From Neorhizobium sp. UBA7851 (lineage in GTDB: Bacteria > Pseudomonadota > Alphaproteobacteria > Rhizobiales > Rhizobiaceae): a stretch of DNA of 7,828 nt. Made by a program: the position numbers and the translations under genes. Shown piece by piece: positions 4,459 through 7,828 of this stretch. Where the stretch lies: positions 1 to 7,828 of the forward strand of contig DLSX01000251.1 in the NCBI GenBank assembly GCA_002500765.1, in the 5' to 3' direction. Below the pieces are notes generated by a model. That model saw only the letters and a list, made by a program, of their open reading frames with translations, was not told where the DNA came from and searched no databases. How positions within the stretch are numbered: position 1 is the first letter of the stretch; every line of letters starts with the position of its first letter.

Positions 4459-6363
4459 TTACTCCGCCGCCGGCGTGCCGCGGGTAACCACGCCGAGATC
4501 GTCGCTTTCGCGCACCTGGCGCAGGTGTTCTTCCGCCTGTGTCGCTTCCCGCTGGCGGTTCCACATCGAGGCATAGAGCCCGTTCTGCGCGAGCAGGCCT
4601 GCATGGGTACCGCGTTCGGCAATCTCGCCCGCCCTGAGCACGATGATCTCGTCGGCGCCGATGACGGTCGAAAGCCGGTGGGCGATGACCAGTGTCGTGC
4701 GGTTTTCCGAAACCCTGTCGAGTGCCGACTGGATCTCGTGTTCCGTCGTCGTGTCGAGCGCCGAGGTTGCCTCGTCGAGGATGAGGATCGGCGGGGCCTT
4801 CAGGATCGTGCGGGCGATCGCCACCCGCTGCTTCTCGCCGCCGGACAGTTTCAGGCCGCGCTCGCCGACCTTGGTTTCATAACCATCCGGAAGTTGTTTG
4901 ATGAACGTGTCGATCTGGGCGATTTCGGCAGCCGTCTGCACCTCCGGGTCGCTCGCACCCGGCCGACCGTAGCGGATGTTGTAGGCGACCGTATCGTTGA
5001 ACAGCACCGTATCCTGCGGAACCATGCCGATCGCCGCGCGCAGGGATTTCTGCGTCACGTCGCGCACGTCCTGGCCGTCGATGGAGATCGATCCGTCCTG
5101 GATGTCGTAGAAGCGATAGAGCAGGCGCGAGATCGTCGACTTGCCCGCGCCCGACGGGCCGACGATCGCAACCGTCTTGCCGGCCGGCACCTCGAAGGAA
5201 ATGCCCTTGAGGATCGGCCGCTCCGGATCATACGAGAAGCGGACATCCTTGAAGGCGATGGCGCCCTTTTGCAGGCCTGTCGCATTAAGCGCGAGCGGTT
5301 TGGCATCCGGCCGGTCGGTCACTTCCGCCTCGACCTCAAGAAGCTCGAACATCTGCTCGATATCGGTCAGTCCCTGGCGGATTTCGCGATAGACGAAGCC
5401 GATGAAGTTGAGCGGCACCGAAAGCTGCATCAAAAGCGCATTGACGAAGACGAAGTCGCCGATCGTCTGCTCGCCGCGCTGAACCGCCAGCGCCGACATG
5501 ATCATGATGACCGCCTGGCCAAGTCCGAAGATCACGCCCTGGCCAAAATTCAGCCAGCCGAGCGAGGTCCAGACCTGGGTCGCGGCCTTTTCGTAACGCG
5601 CCATGGAGACGTCGAAGCGCCTGGCCTCCATCTCCTCATTGCCGAAATACTTGACCGTCTCGAAGTTGAGGAGCGAGTCGATCGCCTTGGTATTGGCGTC
5701 GGTATCGCTGTCGTTCATCGTCCGGCGGATGGCGATGCGCCAGTCGCTGGCCTTGATGGTGAACCAGATATAGGCAGCGACGGTGATCGCAGTGACGGCG
5801 AGATAGGCAAAACCGTAGGCCGCCCAGAAGATGATGGCGGTCAGCACGAATTCGATCAGCGTCGGCACCGAATTCAGGATGGTGAAGCGGACGATTGTTT
5901 CGATGCCCTTGGTGCCGCGCTCGATGATCCGCGACAACCCGCCCGTCTTGCGCTCCAGATGGAAGCGCAGGGAAAGCTGGTGCATATGCACGAAGGTCTT
6001 GTTGGCGAGTTGTCGCACCGCATGCTGGCCGACCGACGCAAACAGCGCGTCGCGCAACTGGTTCAGCCCCACCTGCAGTATGCGGGTGAAATTGTAGGCG
6101 ATGACCAGAACGACGGCGCCGAGCAGGAAGGCGGGCAGTAGGCCTGCCATGTCCAGCTTGCCGTTCAGCGCGTCGGTTGCCCATTTGAAGAAATAGGGAA
6201 CCGACAGCAGAACCAGCTTGGCCAGAAGCAGGAAAAAGGTTGCCCAGAGCACCCGCGCCTTGAGGTCCGCACGGCCCGTCGGCCACATATAGGGCCACAG
6301 GTTGACGAGGGTTCCGAGCGGATTGCCGTCATCCGCCGAAACGATCTTCTTCTTGGTCGACAT
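4459..6363 (-). CDS. Atm1-type ABC exporter (ABCB7/HMT1-like half transporter)
   Basis: A 634-aa half transporter, membrane domain then ATPase domain, acting as a homodimer in the inner membrane. Six membrane helices lie within about 38-325. ATPase motifs: Walker A GPSGAGKST (402-410), Q-loop Gln450, signature LSGGEKQR (506-513), Walker B ILILDE (526-531), D-loop SALD (534-537), H-loop His562; all are intact. The residues that contact glutathione in the Novosphingobium Atm1 structure appear at a constant offset of three: Arg209, Arg213, Asn272, Gln275 (in NFGQ), Gly322 and Arg326. Known of the family: export of glutathione persulfide or metal-glutathione complexes, linked to iron-sulfur homeostasis and heavy-metal tolerance. 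The start is the ATG at 6363 with GGAG 6 nt upstream. The frame runs open to 6579, but those 72 codons look non-coding. The gene is followed by a 48-aa membrane gene. Confidence 0.93.
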   Translation of the reverse strand: MSTKKKIVSADDGNPLGTLVNLWPYMWPTGRADLKARVLWATFFLLLAKLVLLSVPYFFKWATDALNGKLDMAGLLPAFLLGAVVLVIAYNFTRILQVGLNQLRDALFASVGQHAVRQLANKTFVHMHQLSLRFHLERKTGGLSRIIERGTKGIETIVRFTILNSVPTLIEFVLTAIIFWAAYGFAYLAVTAITVAAYIWFTIKASDWRIAIRRTMNDSDTDANTKAIDSLLNFETVKYFGNEEMEARRFDVSMARYEKAATQVWTSLGWLNFGQGVIFGLGQAVIMIMSALAVQRGEQTIGDFVFVNALLMQLSVPLNFIGFVYREIRQGLTDIEQMFELLEVEAEVTDRPDAKPLALNATGLQKGAIAFKDVRFSYDPERPILKGISFEVPAGKTVAIVGPSGAGKSTISRLLYRFYDIQDGSISIDGQDVRDVTQKSLRAAIGMVPQDTVLFNDTVAYNIRYGRPGASDPEVQTAAEIAQIDTFIKQLPDGYETKVGERGLKLSGGEKQRVAIARTILKAPPILILDEATSALDTTTEHEIQSALDRVSENRTTLVIAHRLSTVIGADEIIVLRAGEIAERGTHAGLLAQNGLYASMWNRQREATQAEEHLRQVRESDDLGVVTRGTPAAE

Positions 6364-6705
6364 GCAGGTCTCCGGAACGCGCGAAAAATGCGCCACCCGG
6401 CACATAGGCGGCAAAGCCCGGCGATGCAATGTTGGCCCGGCCGTTTCCGCTGGAAATAGCTGTGTTGTGGCCTCGGGTGGGCCATAGGACGAGCCAGAAG
6501 GGAAGGTCCGCGGATGACCTCGACCGGTACATTCCGCGCAGGCATTTAAGCGGTCGAGAATTTGCAAGGCTTTTGGCACGGGCCTATAACGATCATCGTC
6601 CCGATCGGGGCATTGGCGGCATCACGTCCGCAAACAAACCGAAAATGGCTGCGTGAATTCCACCGCGGCGCCCGTTCACGACGGGGATTTTGATCAAGGA
6701 ATAAT
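6364..6705. other. Divergent intergenic region between the exporter and a secreted protein gene
   Basis: These 342 bp hold no supported gene and must carry promoters in both directions, but I see no convincing -35/-10 pair. A plus-strand frame ending at 6656 carries a short transposase-like stretch, reported as a finding. The minus-strand frame continuous with the exporter is read as an extension without a start signal. Confidence 0.4.
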
Positions 6706-6948
6706 ATGAAAACCTACCTCCTGACCGCCGCTCTCATTTTTGCGGCAACCCCTTCATTTGCCTGCACGGCCGAAGACCTGACTGCCAAGGCGACCGAAAT
6801 TTCTCGGAAGATGCAGGAATTGGCAGCAAGAGATCCGCAGAAGGCGGCAGCCGTTTCTGGGAAGATGACGGCTGCGCAGACCGGGGCCGCAACGAATCTG
6901 AATGGTGCCTGCAAGGTCTACGACGACATGCTCGCAGAACTGCAATGA
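6706..6948 (+). CDS. Small secreted or periplasmic protein, 80 aa, two cysteines
   Basis: The function is not known to me. The ATG is preceded by AAGGA 6 nt upstream, a good ribosome binding site. Residues 1-19 form a classical signal peptide (MKTYLLTAALIFAATPSFA) with an S-F-A cleavage site for signal peptidase I. Cys20 would become the first mature residue, but the -3 to -1 residues do not fit a lipobox, so a lipoprotein is unlikely. The mature 61 residues are helical with an alanine/lysine/glutamine-rich middle (about 21-58) and a conserved-looking C-terminus GACKVYDDMLAEL (67-79). The only cysteines, Cys20 and Cys69, stand at either end and could form a disulfide that ties a helical hairpin. 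It is divergent from the Atm1-type exporter, 342 bp away. Confidence 0.82.
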   Translation: MKTYLLTAALIFAATPSFACTAEDLTAKATEISRKMQELAARDPQKAAAVSGKMTAAQTGAATNLNGACKVYDDMLAELQ

Positions 6949-7067
6949 GCGACAGGCATATCGGCACGCTCTCGGGTTTTGCCTTCTTCAATGGTCGCCG
7001 CTGGCTGAGCAATCAAGGCAAACGCCGATAGCCGCACCGGCAGGGCCGGTTCGGTGAGACGGGAAGA

Positions 7068-7118
7068 GGGCAGGCGGGTGGTGTCGGGGAATTGGTATCT
7101 CAGGCTTTCCGCCTGCCC
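7068..7118. repeat. 10-bp perfect inverted repeat with 31-nt spacer
   Basis: GGGCAGGCGG (7068-7077) and CCGCCTGCCC (7109-7118) are exact reverse complements. A GC-rich 10-bp stem is stable in RNA, but there is no T-run on either strand, so it is not a simple terminator. Confidence 0.45.
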
Positions 7119-7151
7119 CGGCCGCTTCATCCTATCCTCAGGGACTTGTCA

Positions 7152-7244
7152 GTTCCCATCGGATCGCAGTTGCGACCATCACCGGAGACCGAGCCGAGAC
7201 CCGTTGATCGAGAGGCCGGTTCGCGAACCCGGTTCCCATCCGAT
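7152..7244 (+). repeat. Pair of 13-bp direct repeats 80 bp apart
   Basis: GTTCCCATCGGAT (7152-7164) and GTTCCCATCCGAT (7232-7244) differ at one base. The near-palindrome CCGGTTCGCGAACCCGG (7216-7232) touches the second copy. Confidence 0.35.
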
Positions 7245-7384
7245 GACGGAACTATTGTCGGCTTGTCCGCGGGGGCGGGGATGAAAATGCAGGAATGGAA
7301 TGGCTAAACCACTGGGATCGCGCCGAAGATTCTTTTCTGAGCCTTCTCAGCATCCCCGTTTTCCGATCGGGAAACTGAAGCCCC

Positions 7385-7422
7385 AAAAACTTCGGCCGGC
7401 ATCCCTGTCGGAACGCCGGCCG
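7385..7422 (-). terminator. Rho-independent terminator of the LysM gene
   Basis: On the minus strand CGGCCGGC pairs perfectly with GCCGGCCG (7415-7422 with 7393-7400) around a 14-nt loop. It is followed by AAG and five T (7385-7389 on the plus strand are A). It lies 38 bp downstream of the LysM stop codon and is the best terminator in the window. Confidence 0.72.
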
Positions 7423-7460
7423 TGAAAGGTTCGATGAATGAAGCCTGATAAGCCCCGAAG

Positions 7461-7828
7461 TCAGCCCTTGCGATGCTGCATCCTCTCGCGGTGCAGTTCT
7501 TCGGAATCAGGACGGAACTCTTCCGGCACGCCAAAGATCTGGCCCGGCTGGATGACATCCGGATTGGCGATCTGTTCCTCGTTGGCGAGATAGATCGTCG
7601 TATAGCGCACACCCTGGCCATAGGCGCGCCGTGCGATCTGCCACAGCGTGTCGCCGCGGCGGATGATGACGGAATTGCTGCTGCTCTGGGTCAGCGGCGC
7701 CTGCTGGATCGTGCGCATGCCGTCAGCAGAAGCCATGGTCTGCGGCGCGCCGCCGAATTGCTGTGCGAGTGCAGGCCCGACTGCCTCAGCGATCAGCTTG
7801 GTCAGGTCGTTCAATGCAGCCCCGACAG
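7461..7828 (-). CDS. LysM domain protein, C-terminal part, truncated by window edge
   Basis: The frame is open to the right edge, leaving 121 residues visible. A TTG at 7814 could be read as a start but has only a weak ribosome binding site, and the frame continues upstream through it. Seen: one LysM domain at about residues 52-101, with IIRRGDTLWQIARRAYG near its start, YTTIYLANE in the middle and IQPGQIFGVPE at its end; all are characteristic. After it comes a charged tail of about 20 residues ending in HRKG. Known of the family: LysM binds N-acetylglucosamine in peptidoglycan, so the protein probably acts in the cell envelope. This C-terminus is the usual end of large rhizobial LysM proteins of several hundred residues, so I take it as a fragment. 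A good terminator follows at 7385-7422. Confidence 0.88.
   Translation of the reverse strand, partial: VGAALNDLTKLIAEAVGPALAQQFGGAPQTMASADGMRTIQQAPLTQSSSNSVIIRRGDTLWQIARRAYGQGVRYTTIYLANEEQIANPDVIQPGQIFGVPEEFRPDSEELHRERMQHRKG

Larger units (their letters stand above)
6949..7460. other. Gene-less stretch rich in inverted repeats
   Basis: I see no supported gene in these 512 bp. Short arginine-rich open frames on both strands look like chance. The stretch contains the hairpin ACCGGC-AGG-GCCGGT (7036-7050), a 10-bp inverted repeat (7068-7077 with 7109-7118), an imperfect GGGACT/AGTTCCC hairpin (7140-7157), a GGTTCGCGAACC palindrome (7218-7229), two copies of GTTCCCATCSGAT (7152 and 7232), and a terminator near 7385-7422. 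I looked for tRNA-like arms around the palindrome and found no cloverleaf. Confidence 0.45.

Noticed and set aside
4525..6141. A 538-codon open frame on the plus strand opposite the ABC exporter
   Set aside because: It is the antisense shadow of a GC-rich real gene: aspartate-, arginine- and histidine-rich, no recognisable motif, and the opposite strand carries every ABC signature.
6364..6579. A 72-codon N-terminal extension of the ABC exporter
   Set aside because: It is open by chance in GC-rich DNA; the composition is unlike a membrane or targeting segment, and the ATG at 6363 has the ribosome binding site.
6577..6591. TGGCAC as a sigma-54 -24 element
   Set aside because: The -12 element expected after five bases (TTGC) is TATA instead, so the promoter signature is incomplete.
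6945..7031. A 28-codon frame whose ATG overlaps the stop codon of the secreted protein (ATGA)
   Set aside because: The overlap suggests translational coupling, but the peptide is very short, has no motif and no separate ribosome binding site.
7216..7245. GGTTCGCGAACC as a tRNA T-arm
   Set aside because: No acceptor stem, D-arm or anticodon arm can be placed around it on either strand.
1..7828. CRISPR array, prophage genes, toxin-antitoxin pair, rRNA or tRNA
   Set aside because: No regularly spaced repeats, phage structural or integrase motifs, antitoxin-toxin gene pairs, or conserved RNA gene sequences are visible.

Overview
The window looks like a chromosomal segment from an alphaproteobacterium of the Rhizobiales, most likely Rhizobiaceae (Rhizobium, Agrobacterium or Ensifer-like). 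The reasons are the GC-rich third codon positions, the psd-pssA pair for phosphatidylethanolamine, a PSD-A type decarboxylase, an Atm1-type exporter of the proteobacterial kind, and the C-terminus of a large LysM protein typical of this group. I cannot name the species. Nothing indicates a plasmid, prophage or genomic island.

Layout. 1-1271 (+): the 3' part of an SRAP (YedK/HMCES-like) abasic-site shield gene, followed 25 bp later by a LysE/ArgO-type amino-acid exporter. 1277-3157 (-): psd, then pssA 25 bp downstream (phosphatidylserine decarboxylase and synthase), then about 200 bp with tandem inverted repeats, then an unreported 45-codon gene with a GTG start that converges on the exporter. 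3158-3937: non-coding apart from a 41-aa single-pass membrane microprotein on the + strand, followed by a good terminator-like hairpin that may mark the 3' end of a small RNA. 3938-4204 (+): an 88-aa protein of unknown function. 4281-6363 (-): an Atm1-type ABC exporter and, 31 bp downstream, a 48-aa membrane microprotein. 6706-6948 (+): a small secreted protein with two cysteines, divergent from the exporter. 6949-7460: a gene-less stretch with several inverted repeats, ending in a clear terminator for the LysM gene that enters from the right edge (7461-7828, -).

How the genes work together. PssA makes phosphatidylserine from CDP-diacylglycerol and serine, and Psd decarboxylates it to phosphatidylethanolamine, so this pair is one membrane-lipid operon. 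The Atm1-type protein carries the glutathione-contacting residues of its family and probably exports glutathione-linked sulfur or metal compounds. The other genes are independent housekeeping or unknown genes.

The window is mostly ordinary core genome. The parts that deserve a second look are three very small genes (45, 41 and 48 aa), a set of CTGC-N3-GCAG-like palindromes that resemble PhaR operators, a possible small RNA at about 3650-3872, and the structured stretch at 7036-7244. I did not find a clearly new multi-gene system.
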